A DNA stretch of 64,000 bases from Euglena gracilis. Lineage: Eukaryota > Euglenida > Euglenophyceae > Euglenales. The stretch lies in the NCBI GenBank assembly GCA_039621445.1, contig CP154957.1, forward strand, positions 42,751,474 through 42,815,473, in the 5' to 3' direction. This document shows, in pieces, positions 20,587 through 29,579 of this stretch. Numbering within the stretch: position 1 is the stretch's first letter; the number at the start of each line of letters is the position of its first letter. The notes beneath the pieces were generated by a model, which was not told the DNA's origin, did not search any database, and worked only from the letters and a program-made list of their open reading frames with translations. Both the position numbers and the translations under genes were made by a program.

Positions 20587-21174
20587 TTAATTTCGGATGT
20601 TCATTTTGAATTATCTTTCGAAGGCTGCTTTGGGCAATTTTTAGTCACTTGGAACCCTTTCACACAAAATTTGTGCCTTTTTTTCGTCCATTATCAGGGA
20701 AACTTTGTCAGTTCGTTGAAAATCGGACACCAGTTGAGCAATTTTTAGTTATTCGAATTATTTGCAGACAAAAATCCTTCACAATGACTATAGAATGACC
20801 CAAAAATAGGCCCAAATAGTCAGAATTGGTTTTAAAAAAAAAGTCCAAAATCAGCAAACTTGACAAAAGTTAGCGAGAAATGACTGAAAATGGGCAAAAA
20901 TGCAGCCTCCACTAACGGTGACATGACCTTGAAGGGAGATTGACAGCGAAATTGCTTCTGCATTGCAAGGCCATGGCTCGGGTGACTTTCCTGTGAGTCA
21001 CACGGCTGGCCGACGGCGTGCTCTGGGGGGGTTAATGCGGCTGTTTGGAGGTCGGGCTGACCTGCTCAGCCTGACCTCCAGTGGTCAACAACGGCCTGGC
21101 CGGGCCAACCATGGGTCGGCGCCGACCTCCGGGATCGTCAAAGCCAATCATCCGCCCGAGCAGGGAATTTCTTA

Positions 21175-22115
21175 GGCCGGCGTTTGAGACGCCGGGCTCA
21201 GGACAGAACCGGCGTCCCCCCCCACGGGCTTCCAGACGCCGGTTCTGTCCTAAAGCCCGGCGTTAGGAACGCCGGCTTTGTCCAAAGCCCGGCGTCCGAT
21301 TTTCATTCCTAAAAATGTCACCAAAAGAGTCCAAAAGTGGCCCTAAGGTGCTGGTATGAGTGTTTCAACCATCAAGGACAATGAATTTTGCCATCCGGGG
21401 ACCACTAGGGTGGATATCCAAATTTGGTGAAAATTGGCCCAGACTTGGAAATAGAGTACCGTGCAGCGTGGAAAGATCTGATGAGCACCGCTGGTCGTCT
21501 GTTGAAAAGAGCTTTCGATCGAGGGGTAACTTGGTACCCTAACGTTGCACGCAGCCCGAGATACGCTCGCGATCGTCGGATCGGCCAGAATCTGAGTCGA
21601 AATTTGTCGCAATTTTCAGGATTTTTGGTTTAAGATGCTTAATAAACCTTACAGAAACGTTTTTCCTCTTCGAATCAACGACCTGAGGGCCTTGGGGGGG
21701 CACCAGAGTTGTGAAATTAGGATTCCCCACTGACAGAAAATAAGAGCTCCAGGCGACCTGGCTGAATTTGGTGGTGATCGCCAGTCGTCTGATGAAAAGT
21801 GCTTTCGATCGAGGGGTGAGTTTATACCTGGACGATTGAAACAGCCAGAAATACCCTCGCGATCGCCGGAATTTGGTGAAGTGCAAAGTGGTGTGACATT
21901 GCAGATCAGTGGTCGGAGATTGGTCCTGGGAGTGTCCTTTGGCCGAAGGTTGGGGACGCTGGTTCTGTCCTGAGCCCGGCGTCTCTAAAACGCCGGCTTA
22001 AACAAGAGGTGTCGGACGCCGGTTCTGTCCAAAGCCCGGCGTTCCAAACGCCGGTTCCGTCCTTCGGACGGAACCGGCGTTTGGAACGCCGGGCTTTGGA
22101 CAGAACCGGCGTCCG
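21175..22115. repeat. GCCGGTTCTGTCC hairpins flanking a dispersed repeat copy
   Basis: 21175-21300 and 21955-22115 are built from inverted copies of GACGCCGGTTCTGTCC, GCCCGGCGT and AACGCCGG; at about 22040-22080 the arms meet as GTCCTTCGGAC. Between them, 21350-21890 is the best copy of the GATCGAGGGGTAA dispersed repeat. That copy itself contains a diverged internal repeat (GAGCTTTCGATCGAGGGGTAA near 21510, GTGCTTTCGATCGAGGGGTGA near 21800). No gene recognised. Confidence 0.65.
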
Positions 22116-22439
22116 ACACCTCGGCTCCGTGCGGAATATTGGCCATGCTAGTTCTGGAGGTCGGGCCGACCTAGGTCGGGCCGACCTTTGGCCATGGCTT
22201 ATCGACCTCTGGAGGTCGGGCCGACCAGGTCGGCCCGACCTCCAAAAATCCGCATTACCCCCCCCCCCCTTTTCATTTTTTAAGCCCCCCCCCTCAAAAT
22301 TTTGATTCGCTTAATTCAATGTAAAATGCAAAGAAACCCATCAAAATGTCCCTAAAAACGTCGGAAAATGTCCCATATTGAAAAAAAGGGGGGTGAAAGG
22401 CCAAATCAGTTCCATGGCCAACCCCAAACCTTAATCCCA

Positions 22440-23266
22440 ACCCTAAATAAACCCCTTTTATCCCTCTCATTAACAAAATAAACCCCTTTTATCTGCCAAC
22501 CCCTTTTATCTGCCAACCCCTTTTCGGGTGCAAGTCGACCTAACCCTATCCCTTTCATTAACAAAATAAACCCCTTTTATCTGCCAACCCCTTCTCGGGT
22601 GCAAGTCGACCTAACCCTATCCCTTTCATTAACAAAATAAACCCGTTTTACCTGCCAACCCCTTCTCGGGTGCAAGTCGACCTAACCCTATCCCTTTCAT
22701 TAACAAAATAAACCCCTTTTATCTGCCAACCCCTTTTCGGGTGCAAGTCGACCTAACCCTATCCCTTTCATTAACAAAATATACCCCTTTTATCTGCCAA
22801 CCCCTTCTCGGGTGCAAGTCGACCTAACCCTATCCCTTTCATTAACAAAATAAACCCCTTTTATCTGCCAACCCCTTCTCGGGTGCAAGTCGACCTAACC
22901 CTATCCCTTTCATTAACAAAACAAACCCGTTTTATCTGCCAACCCCTTCTCGGGTGCAAGTCGACCTAGCCCTGTCCCTTTCATTAACAAAACAAACCCG
23001 TTTTATCTGCCAACCCCTTCTCGGGTGCAAGTCGACCTAACCCTATCCCTTTCATTAACAAAACAAACCCGTTTTATCTGCCAACCCCTTCTCGGGTGCA
23101 AGTCGACCTAACCCTATCCCTTTCATTAACAAAATAAACCCCTTTTATCTGCCAACCCCTTCTCGGGTGCAAGTCGACCTAACCCTATCCCTTTCATTAA
23201 CAAAATAAACCCCTTTTATCTGCCAACCCCTTCTCGGGTGCAAGTCGACCTAACCCTATCCCTTTC
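22440..23266 (+). repeat. 71-bp satellite, left block
   Basis: About eleven units with a 71-bp period (for example CTTCTCGGG at 22592 and 22662). Each contains CATTAACAAAATAAACCCC, TTTTATCTGCCAACCCC and GGGTGCAAGTCGACCTAACC. The unit ends CCTAACCCTATCCC, which recalls telomere-type repeats, but this is not a simple telomeric array. The block stops exactly after CCCTTTC at 23266, where an insertion begins. Confidence 0.9.
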
Positions 23267-23271
23267 TATAA

Positions 23272-23374
23272 GAAAAAGCGGGGTCCGATCACGATTCCCG
23301 GTGGAGAAACGGGGGGCGCCGTAGGCGCCCCCCGTTTCTCCACCGGGAATCGTGATCGGACCCCGCTTTTGTCT
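23272..23374. repeat. 47-bp-arm hairpin at the left end of the recombinase-carrying element
   Basis: The arms 23274-23320 and 23324-23370 are perfect inverted copies with a 3-base loop (GTA); GGGGGGCGCC lies next to the loop. With one gap the complementarity extends to TAAGA/TCTTA outside. An arm this long without mismatches suggests recent origin or active correction. Confidence 0.9.
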
Positions 23375-23655
23375 TAAAACCGTTAACCAAGTTCACGGGC
23401 TTCCTCGCAGTAGGCAAGCGCTTCCTAACGAGATGCCTAGGGGGTCAAAAATCTCGTTTTTGGCGTTCACGGGTGAACTTTGGCCGTTCACGGGTGCCGT
23501 AGTGCGCACCCGTGAACGGAATTTCCGTCCACGGCTGCCGTGCGTGCACCCGTGAACCGACCACGGTTGCGCAAGGTGTTACCCGTGATCGGAATTTGAA
23601 TTTTTTGGGGTTTTTAACATTTGTGTTTCTGTCTGTCTGCTGCTTTTCCCCACAG

Positions 23656-24434
23656 TCCGATGAAGCGTTTTGCCAACATGATGGAAGCACAGATGCCCCG
23701 CCCCCCCCAACGTAGATGAATTTCTGGCTGTTTTACGTGGTGCCGGCTCCCTAGGAGCTGCTGCAGTGGATGCCCTTTTAGGCAGTCTCCCCACCGGTGG
23801 TCAAAATTGTGACTTGGGCCCCAAGAACCATGCCGCAGTAAAGTGTTTTTTGGGGTATATGGATGTTTGCAACCGGCATGGCGTTGTTTTTAGCTCTTTG
23901 GACGAAGTTTTGGTGGGATGGGCCAGATGGTGCGTTGATGCTCGTGAACTTTTCAAGACGCAGCAGGAAGCCGATGCCTGGGTCCAGACAAGGCAGGAGA
24001 AGGCAGGAAAAGATGGGCGCCTTCGCTCCATGCCAGTGTCCAGTTTTCGGACCTATGTAAATGCTGTAAGCAACATTTACAAGGCATTGGCTCCCGTTTA
24101 TGCCATCATTGTACCATCGTCTGTGTCCCAGTTCCCGCAGTTCAATGCGTTAATGAAGCCACTCGTCACGCACGAAAGGGCCAAAAAGGCAATGGAGGCC
24201 AAGGGTGGGTTGACAAACACAGTTTTGCAGGCGGACGAGTTGCTCACAGTTTTGAAGGCTGCCGAAGGGAACACACCATTTTGGGTCCAAAGGAGGAATG
24301 TACTTTTGTTGGGGTACACCACCGGATACCGAGGGGAGGTTCTTCGTCGGTTGGTGGTCGAAAGTTTCAAGCCGCAAATTATGGACGGGCGAAAATCGTA
24401 CAGCATCGTCGTGGGCACAATGAAAAACTGGTGA
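23656..24434 (+). CDS. Tyrosine recombinase-like exon (locus B)
   Basis: A good acceptor (CTTTTCCCCACAG, ending 23655) precedes the exon and a donor (CTG|GTGAGC at 24431) ends it. The frame from 23766 encodes a helical N-terminal domain (FLGYMDVCNRHG, VLVGWARWCVDARELF, SSFRTYVNAVSNIYKA, VPSSVSQFPQFNALMKP) and then NVLLLGYTTGYRGEVLRRL. That last stretch matches the first catalytic Arg box of tyrosine recombinases (consensus around TGLRxxELxxL). The remaining catalytic residues (second Arg, His, Tyr) are not encoded here, so the piece is incomplete. Coding seems to start at ATG 23678 (MMEAQMPRPP), but one extra C in the run at 23701-23708 shifts the frame. It would cut and join DNA at element ends; Crypton- or DIRS-type origin is possible. 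Confidence 0.75.
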
Positions 24435-24738
24435 GCATGTGCCTCGCACCGAAATTTAGTTTGTCGCGTGTCAGTTCCCTATGCCACCTCTTGCATTCCT
24501 GCCCCCACCCCTCAAGTTCACCAGGTTCGCCATTTGTTTCAAATCCTCTTCCCTACTGCATAAATATTTTCCCTTTTTTAAAGGCAAAATTCCGTCCACG
24601 GCTGCCGTGCGTGCACCCGTGAACCGACCACGGGTGCGCATATGTGAAAACGGGGTCCGTTCACGGGTGCCGTAGTGCGCACCCGTGAACGCACCCCGTT
24701 TCCTCACGTGGGGAAGCCCGTGAACGGTTAACGGTTTT

Positions 24739-25510
24739 ATTAACAAAATAAACCCCTTTTATCTGCCAACCCCTTCTCGGGTGCAAGTCGACCTAACCCT
24801 ATCCCTTTCATTAACAAAATAAACCCCTTTTATCTGCCAACCCCTTTTCGGGTGCAAGTCGACTATCCCTTTCATTAACAAAATAAACCCCTTTTATCTG
24901 CCAACCCCTTTTCGGGTGCAAGTCAACCTAACCCTATCCCTTTCATTAACAAAATATACCCGTTTTATCCGCCAACCCCTTCTCGGGTGCAAGTCGACCT
25001 AACCCTATCCCTTTCATTAACAAAATAAACCCCTTTTATCTGCCAACCCCTTCTCGGGTGCAAGTCGACCTAACCCTATCCCTTTCATTAACAAAATAAA
25101 CCCCTTTTATCTGCCAACCCCTTTTCGGGTGCAAGTCAACCTAACCCTATCCCTTTCATTAACAAAATATACCCGTTTTATCCGCCAACCCCTTTTCGGG
25201 TGCAAGTCGACCTAACCCTATCCCTTTCATTAACAAAATAAACCCCTTTTATCTGCCAACCCCTTCTCGGGTGCAAGTCGACCTAACCCTATCCCTTTCA
25301 TTAACAAAATAAACCCCTTTTATCTGCCAACCCCTTTTCGGGTGCAAGTCGACCTAACCCTATCCCTTTCATTAACAAAATAAACCCCTTTTATCTGCCA
25401 ACCCCTTTTCGGGTGCAAGTCGACCTAACCCTATCCCTTTCATTAACAAAATATACCCGTTTTATCCGCCAACCCCTTCTCGGGTGCAAGTCGACCTAAC
25501 CCTATCCCTA
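24739..25510 (+). repeat. 71-bp satellite, right block
   Basis: Continuation of the array interrupted at 23266: about eleven units, one of them shortened near 24855, ending in CCTAACCTAACCTAACCC at about 25505-25530. Variant units (TATACCC, GTTTTATCCGCC) are interspersed every three units or so, suggesting a higher-order repeat. Confidence 0.9.
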
Positions 25511-25894
25511 ACCTAACCTAACCTAACCCTTTTCCATCCCCAACCTTGACATTTTGGCAGTTTGCAAACCAAATTGAGAGGAATTTGGTCTGGCGGGGGG
25601 GGGGGTTAAATTTCAAAAAAGGGGGGGGGTAATGCGGAATAGTGGAGGTCGGGCCGACCTAGGTCGGCCCGACCTGGGGGGGGGGCTTAAATTTCAAAAA
25701 AGGGGGGGGGGTAATGCGGAATAGTGGTGGTCGGGCCGACCTAGGTCGGCCCGACCACCAAAGGTCGATAACACCTAGGTCGGCCCGACCATGGTCGGGC
25801 CGACCATAGGTCGGGCCGACCTAGGTCGGCCCGACCTCCAGAACTAGCATGGCCAATATTCCGCCCGGGGCCCGACACCTCTTTTTTGTAGTAA

Positions 25895-26350
25895 AGGACC
25901 CCCGGGGGGGGGGGGTCCAGCCTCCGGCTGGCAAAAAGGCTGCTGGCTGGATTTGAGCTGCTGCCTGGCTGGACCCCCCCCCCCCGGGGGGTGGGGGGGT
26001 CCGGGGCTGGAGGGGGCTGGGCTGGGCTGGGTCGACAAAAAACAAAATTTTCTAACACATTTTTGCCATTTTCGACACTTTGATGGTTGGAGCTAGGTCA
26101 AGGCTGGGGGGCCGTGATGGAAGAAGCTGTGATGAGGGGAAAAATGAAGGGACAGGTGAGCTGGGTAGCCCAATTGGCCCGCCGGCCTTCGGCCGGCTGG
26201 GCCGGCCTGGGGCCGGCTGGCCCGGCCTCCGGCCGGGCTGGACCCGACTTTATTTCACTTGACCCCCGGGGGGGGGGGGGGCTCCCAGCCCGAATTTGGG
26301 CTGCTGGCTGGATTTGAGCTGCTGCCTGGCTGGACCCCCCCCCGGGGGGT
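25895..26350. repeat. CCCGGG palindromes with GGCTGG words
   Basis: GCTGCTGGCTGGATTTGAGC and GACCCCC..GGGGG palindromes occur twice (25905-26030 and 26265-26350), separated by GCCGGCCTTCGGCCGGC. They are related to 7445-7918 and 36115-36240. No gene. Confidence 0.6.
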
Positions 26351-26449
26351 AGGGTACCCTCCGGCTTGAGAAAATCCCTGCGCCCGAGACCGTTTTTTTG
26401 ACCAAGGAACCCCAAAAAGGTCTTTTTTTTCTTTTAGTGGTCATCTGTG

Positions 26450-26570
26450 ACAAGAACTGGGTTTGGGCCAAGTGTTAGGGGAGCCTGGGGGCGGGGATAG
26501 CGGTGCCGAAGGCGCCGTGGTCGCCCCCAGGCCCCCCCTAAAACCTTGGCCCAAAACACTGTTCTTGGTT
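26450..26570. repeat. Hairpin around GCGCCGTGGTCGCC
   Basis: Matches 14160-14290: a GGGCCAAG..CTTGGCCC stem with arms ending near AACACTGTTCTTG. It probably represents a solo hairpin element. Confidence 0.6.
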
Positions 26571-26976
26571 TAAAACCTATTTTCTGGGCCCGACGCCTGT
26601 CTTGACATTCTACTGACATTAACGGATTTCAGGCTGGAATTGTTTATATCCGTGGACTGAGGCCCAAGACACACACTGTGTCTCGTGGACACACACTGTG
26701 TCTCGTGGACTGGCAGTCCACGAGACACAGTGTGTGTCCCCGTGGACTGGGACACACACTGTGTCTCGTGGACTGAAAAATAAAAGGTGTTTGCCAGAAA
26801 TGCGAGGTGTTCTACATCTAATGCAATGCAGCAGGGCAGTGGAAAGATGGTCACCGGACAACCGTGAGCTGTAACAGCTGAGAGACAGTTGGCGCGAATT
26901 TGGAACAATGGTCGTCGGGACACGGAACGGCATAACAGACAACGAGGAGATGTAACGAGGAGCCCAGCGTTACGCC

Positions 26977-27432
26977 TTACTGACCAACACACGACTCACA
27001 AATCCAGGACCCATGCTTTGGGGGACGCACCAGGTTAGCACACTTCCAGTGGTACGACAGCCCACTCGCATCACAGACCACAGCATTTAGCTCATGACAG
27101 GGTGGGTTCAAAGGAACGGTGACCCCACAAAACCCACAATTAGGACGGACAGGATGAGGGCGTTTGTTTGCCCGGGAGGAGGAGACGGCAGGGAAAACGG
27201 AGGGAATGTTTGACATGTCCTGGGCCACCGGTGCGTGCTCCGCAGATGGGGGAGCGCCAAAAATGGTCCACTTGGACCACTGAGCGCGGTTGCACTCGAC
27301 GGCCAGGTCATCGTCGTCGCGCTCCAGTTTCAGCGGCCAAGCGCGGGACGGCTGCGTGCAGAACTCGGGCTCCTCATCTATGACGATGACCTCCACGGTG
27401 TGTCCGGGTGACATCGACGATTTTTGTGTCAT
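26977..27432 (-). CDS. PHD-finger-like protein, C-terminal zinc finger
   Basis: 151 codons on the minus strand. The C-terminus has CGFCG, then VVCDASGLSYHWKC and GSWICESCVGQ, the spacing of a C4HC3 PHD finger, a reader domain usually binding histone H3 tails. One zinc ligand is unusual: the Cys expected three residues after VVC is Ser (CDAS), so metal binding may be impaired. The N-terminal part is acidic and low complexity. PHD fingers are also found in some transposon proteins, and the other PHD ORFs in this window sit inside repeat-flanked insertions, so an element origin is likely here too. The start ATG at 27432 directly follows the minisatellite; an upstream exon is possible. Confidence 0.65.
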   Translation of the reverse strand: MTQKSSMSPGHTVEVIVIDEEPEFCTQPSRAWPLKLERDDDDLAVECNRAQWSKWTIFGAPPSAEHAPVAQDMSNIPSVFPAVSSSRANKRPHPVRPNCGFCGVTVPLNPPCHELNAVVCDASGLSYHWKCANLVRPPKHGSWICESCVGQ

Positions 27433-27435
27433 GTC

Positions 27436-27530
27436 AGTTGATTTCCATTCAGGCGCCCGTTTATGTCGGTTGTCGGTCGATTTCCATTCAGGCGCGCGTT
27501 TATGTCAGTCGATTTCCATTCCATTGAAAT
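27436..27530 (+). repeat. GTCGATTTCCATTCAGGCGC minisatellite
   Basis: Nearly three units of about 32-42 bp. A second block of the same unit is at 28395-28515. Confidence 0.8.
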
Positions 27531-27929
27531 CTGTTGCTGGTCAGATTGGGAATTTTTAGTGATTTTTTGGACATTTTGGATTTCCCTTTTCTTTCGACAT
27601 TTTGGTCCTATGGGGTTGTGGAGGCGTTATGGAACAGACAAAAACCAAATTTTGTGGTCAGGTGATCACAGCTGGCTGGACTTTGGATGGAAAGACGGAA
27701 GGACGGAACTTAAGATTATCATTTTCTGGAACTTCAGAAAAAGCATTCGGCAAATTTGGCCTGAACCAGTTGTCATCACTGGTCATCTGAAAGAAAAGCT
27801 TTCGGGTGAGGGGTGATTTGGCCATGTTAAAACCTATTTTCTGGGCTCGACGCTGTATTGCAATTCTATTGACATCATCGGTTTTCGGGCTAAGGCTGTG
27901 TTCAGAGCAACATGGCTTTGGTCAAAATC

Positions 27930-28070
27930 TGTGTCTCTAAAAAAAAACGCAGACTCTGACCTGAGTCTGTGTTTCGAAATGCTGAATCTGTTATTCAGCC
28001 TGAGTCTGCGTTTCGAAACGCAGACTCAGGTCAGAGTCTGCGTTTGAGACGCATTTCTTTATATGGAGAT
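27930..28070. repeat. Palindrome of the CAGACTCAGG family
   Basis: AACGCAGACTC(T/A)G, CTGAGTCTGCGTTTCG and reverse copies around CAGGTCAGAGTCTGCG make a cruciform. No gene. Confidence 0.65.
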
Positions 28071-28109
28071 TGTTTTTTTTCAAAATGGAAGAAAAAAGCA
28101 TTCCGGAAG

Positions 28110-28305
28110 GGGGTGGTTCGGGACGCGGGGGGGGGGACGCGGGGGGGAACTGTGGCCCAACAACCCCCACACGTTTGGGCGTCACCAAAATTTGTATGTA
28201 ATTTTCCTTTGGTCGACCAAAAAATGTGCCCGGCCAAAATCCGGGACGCGGGGGGGACGCGGGGGGGGACGCAGGGGGGACGCGGGGAGAACACCCCCAA
28301 AGAGA
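28110..28305 (-). repeat. GCGTCCCCCC-ended repeat, copy 1
   Basis: The unit GGGGGGACGCGG flanks a core (CCACAGTT..ACCAAAATTTGTATG..GGCCAAAATC in reverse). The same core and ends occur in forward orientation at 38165-38385 inside the decayed reverse transcriptase gene, which shows this is a mobile or dispersed unit. Confidence 0.65.
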
Positions 28306-28394
28306 AAAGGTTGGTCAACACAAATGGATACCAGGCCGAAATCGACAACACCCCAAACCGGAACAAAAAAAGCATTCAGAAAAAGGAAAGAAAA

Positions 28395-28515
28395 GGTCGG
28401 TCGATTTCCAAGACATCGGAATCCATTTATGTAAGTCGATTTCCATTCAGGCGCCCGTTTATGTCAGTCGATTTCAATTCAGGCGCCTGTTTATGTCAGT
28501 TGATTTCCATTCGGG
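28395..28515 (+). repeat. GTCGATTTCCATTCAGGCGC minisatellite, second block
   Basis: Three units like those at 27436. The frame through them is open but repetitive. Confidence 0.8.
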
Positions 28516-28809
28516 CCATATTTGAGTTTTGTGCACCAGCAGGTGCTGTGTCCATCTTGGGTTCAGATTCCATGGTTCCCTGTGACACGGACAGGGCTTT
28601 GGCTCCCAAGGGTCCGAACCCCCCCCCCCTGAAATCGTCCCGAAAAATGCGGCCCTGGGGGGGTTTCAGCCACTGCCAGTAGCCTGACCCTAACCCCAAC
28701 CCTACCAAACCTACTAAACATGGACCCTTCCTGTCAACGAACAAGAATAGGAAAAGCATGGCGAAGTCCTTGTGGAGATCAGGTGGTGAACTTTGGGTTT
28801 TTCGGGCGG

Positions 28810-28985
28810 GACCCCCCCACCCCCCACCCTCTTCATTGGAAATGCATGGACGAACTTCACTGGTGAACTTCACCGGTGAACTTCACCAGTGAAGTTTCTC
28901 CATGAAATTCCTTTACGGGCGGAGCCCCCAACCCCCCCCCCCCCACCCCTGCCTAACCTCCAGTGGATCCTTCGTGGTTGCAAAG
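28810..28985 (-). repeat. Dispersed repeat with GGTGAACTTCACC units, copy 1
   Basis: GAACTTCACCGGTGAACTTCAC, a C-run, then CCTAACCTCCAGTGGATCC. An inverted copy lies at 34936-35110 (TTGGAGGTTAGGCAGGGG, then TTCACCGGTGAAGTTCACC). No gene. Confidence 0.7.
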
Positions 28986-29274
28986 CCGAGGAAATATTTT
29001 TCATTTTTTTTGGAAATATTTCTCTGAAATATTTCTGAAACGATACATATTTTTCCAACCTTTCGAAAGATACCCAATGCTGACCATTTGCTAGCAAGGT
29101 TAGGGATGCAGTTAGGGTCACCGAGGGGAAAATATATTTCTGAAATTTTCATGAATATTTCAAGTGAAATATGTCAACATTTCTTTCGCCGCAATGCTAC
29201 TAACGGTGGTGCCCCCCCCCCCAAATTGTCCCCCCCCCCAATTGGCTAATTGGGGGCCAAAGGAGCATGGCCAT

Positions 29275-29400
29275 TGGGGGCCAGGCGCGCCGCTCGGGGG
29301 GGGGTTCCGGTTCCGGGACACCCCCTCCCCCCCCCTGCCGCGTGGCCGCTCGCACGGCCGCTCGCCCCCCCCCCCCTCGGCCTGTGCCCAGCCTCCCAAC
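29275..29400 (-). repeat. Fragment of the GAGGCTAGGCACAG element family
   Basis: GGCGCGCCGCTCGGGGGG and, at the other side, TGTGCCCAGCCTCC match the ends of the elements at 34481-34935 and 38837-39262. It is short and lacks their A/T-rich centre. Confidence 0.5.
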
Positions 29401-29579
29401 ACGGCGGGTAGCACAGCTTCACCCAGACCGTGCCTCGGGCCCAGGGTATTGTCTCTTTTGGCCCTCGACACAAGAGGAACCCCTTGTGACTTCCTGTGCC
29501 GCCACAGGCAGCGGGTGGTTTATAGTGGTGGTAGTGTACACTGCATGTACCCAAGAAAACTAGAGTTTGGATTTGACAA

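Larger units (their letters stand above)
17193..21030 (+). mobile_element. Long copy of the GGGGGAGCAC-ended repeat, expanded by nested insertions
   Basis: It starts GGGGAGCACACGGC with CTGGCCGACAG units at 17193 and ends near 21030 with CACACGGCTGGCCGACGGCG and TGCTCT. The interior follows the compact copy at 36368-37180: a stretch of words such as CCTAATTTTGAG and AATTTGGTGTGCC (17270-18060), then TGCTTTGGGCAATTTTTAGT, CCTTCACAATGACTAT and GCAGCCTCCAC (20620-20920). The difference in length is largely due to inserted elements at 18065-18685 and 18841-20586 and to expanded G-runs. No protein recognised. Confidence 0.6.
23267..24738. mobile_element. Hairpin-led element carrying a recombinase exon, inserted in the satellite
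   Basis: The satellite unit CCCTTTC|ATTAAC is split cleanly: the left block ends CCCTTTC (23266) and the right block begins ATTAAC (24739), with no target duplication. The 1472-bp insert begins TATAAGAAAAAGC, then has a near-perfect hairpin (23272-23374). Next comes an inverted repeat AAAACCGTTAACC..GTTCACGGGCTTCC (23376-23404) whose partner is at the right end (24712-24738). So the hairpin lies outside one of the two inverted repeats. Sub-terminal words CGTTCACGGGTGCCGTAGTG and TCCGTCCACGGCTGCCGTGC are repeated near both ends (23491 and 24657; 23526 and 24594). It has the same plan as the elements at 46769 and 48229. Confidence 0.8.
22123..25872. mobile_element. Mutator-like TIR element 2 (3750 bp, 9-bp target duplication)
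   Basis: Inverted ends of about 185 bp start GGCTCCGTGCGGAATATTGG (left at 22123) and, in reverse, GGCCCCGGGCGGAATATTGG (right ending 25872), and contain GGAGGTCGGGCCGACC blocks. CGACACCTC is duplicated at 22114-22122 and 25873-25881. The terminus GGCnCCGnGCGGA and the 9-bp duplication match element 1. The cargo is a 71-bp satellite array and a recombinase-carrying insertion. A partial second right end lies at 25600-25690. Confidence 0.85.
26573..27900. other. PHD-gene module flanked by direct repeats
   Basis: About 70 bp starting TAAAACCTATTTTCTGGGC is present at 26573-26640 and again at 27828-27895. Between them lie palindromes of GTCCACGAGACACAGTGTG (26660-26785), the minus-strand PHD-finger ORF, a short minisatellite (27436-27530) and a piece of the GATCGAGGGGTAA dispersed repeat. 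Unequal exchange or insertion could have produced this arrangement; I cannot tell which. Confidence 0.5.

Noticed and set aside
23801-24449. Minus-strand ORFs opposite the recombinase exon
   Set aside because: Shadows of the plus-strand coding sequence; splice signals and homology to other loci support the plus strand.
22440-25510. CRISPR-like array
   Set aside because: The 71-bp units are nearly identical throughout with no unique spacers, and the context is eukaryotic. This is satellite DNA.
25495-25530. Chromosome end or telomere
   Set aside because: CCTAACC words are few and imperfect, and unrelated sequence continues on both sides.
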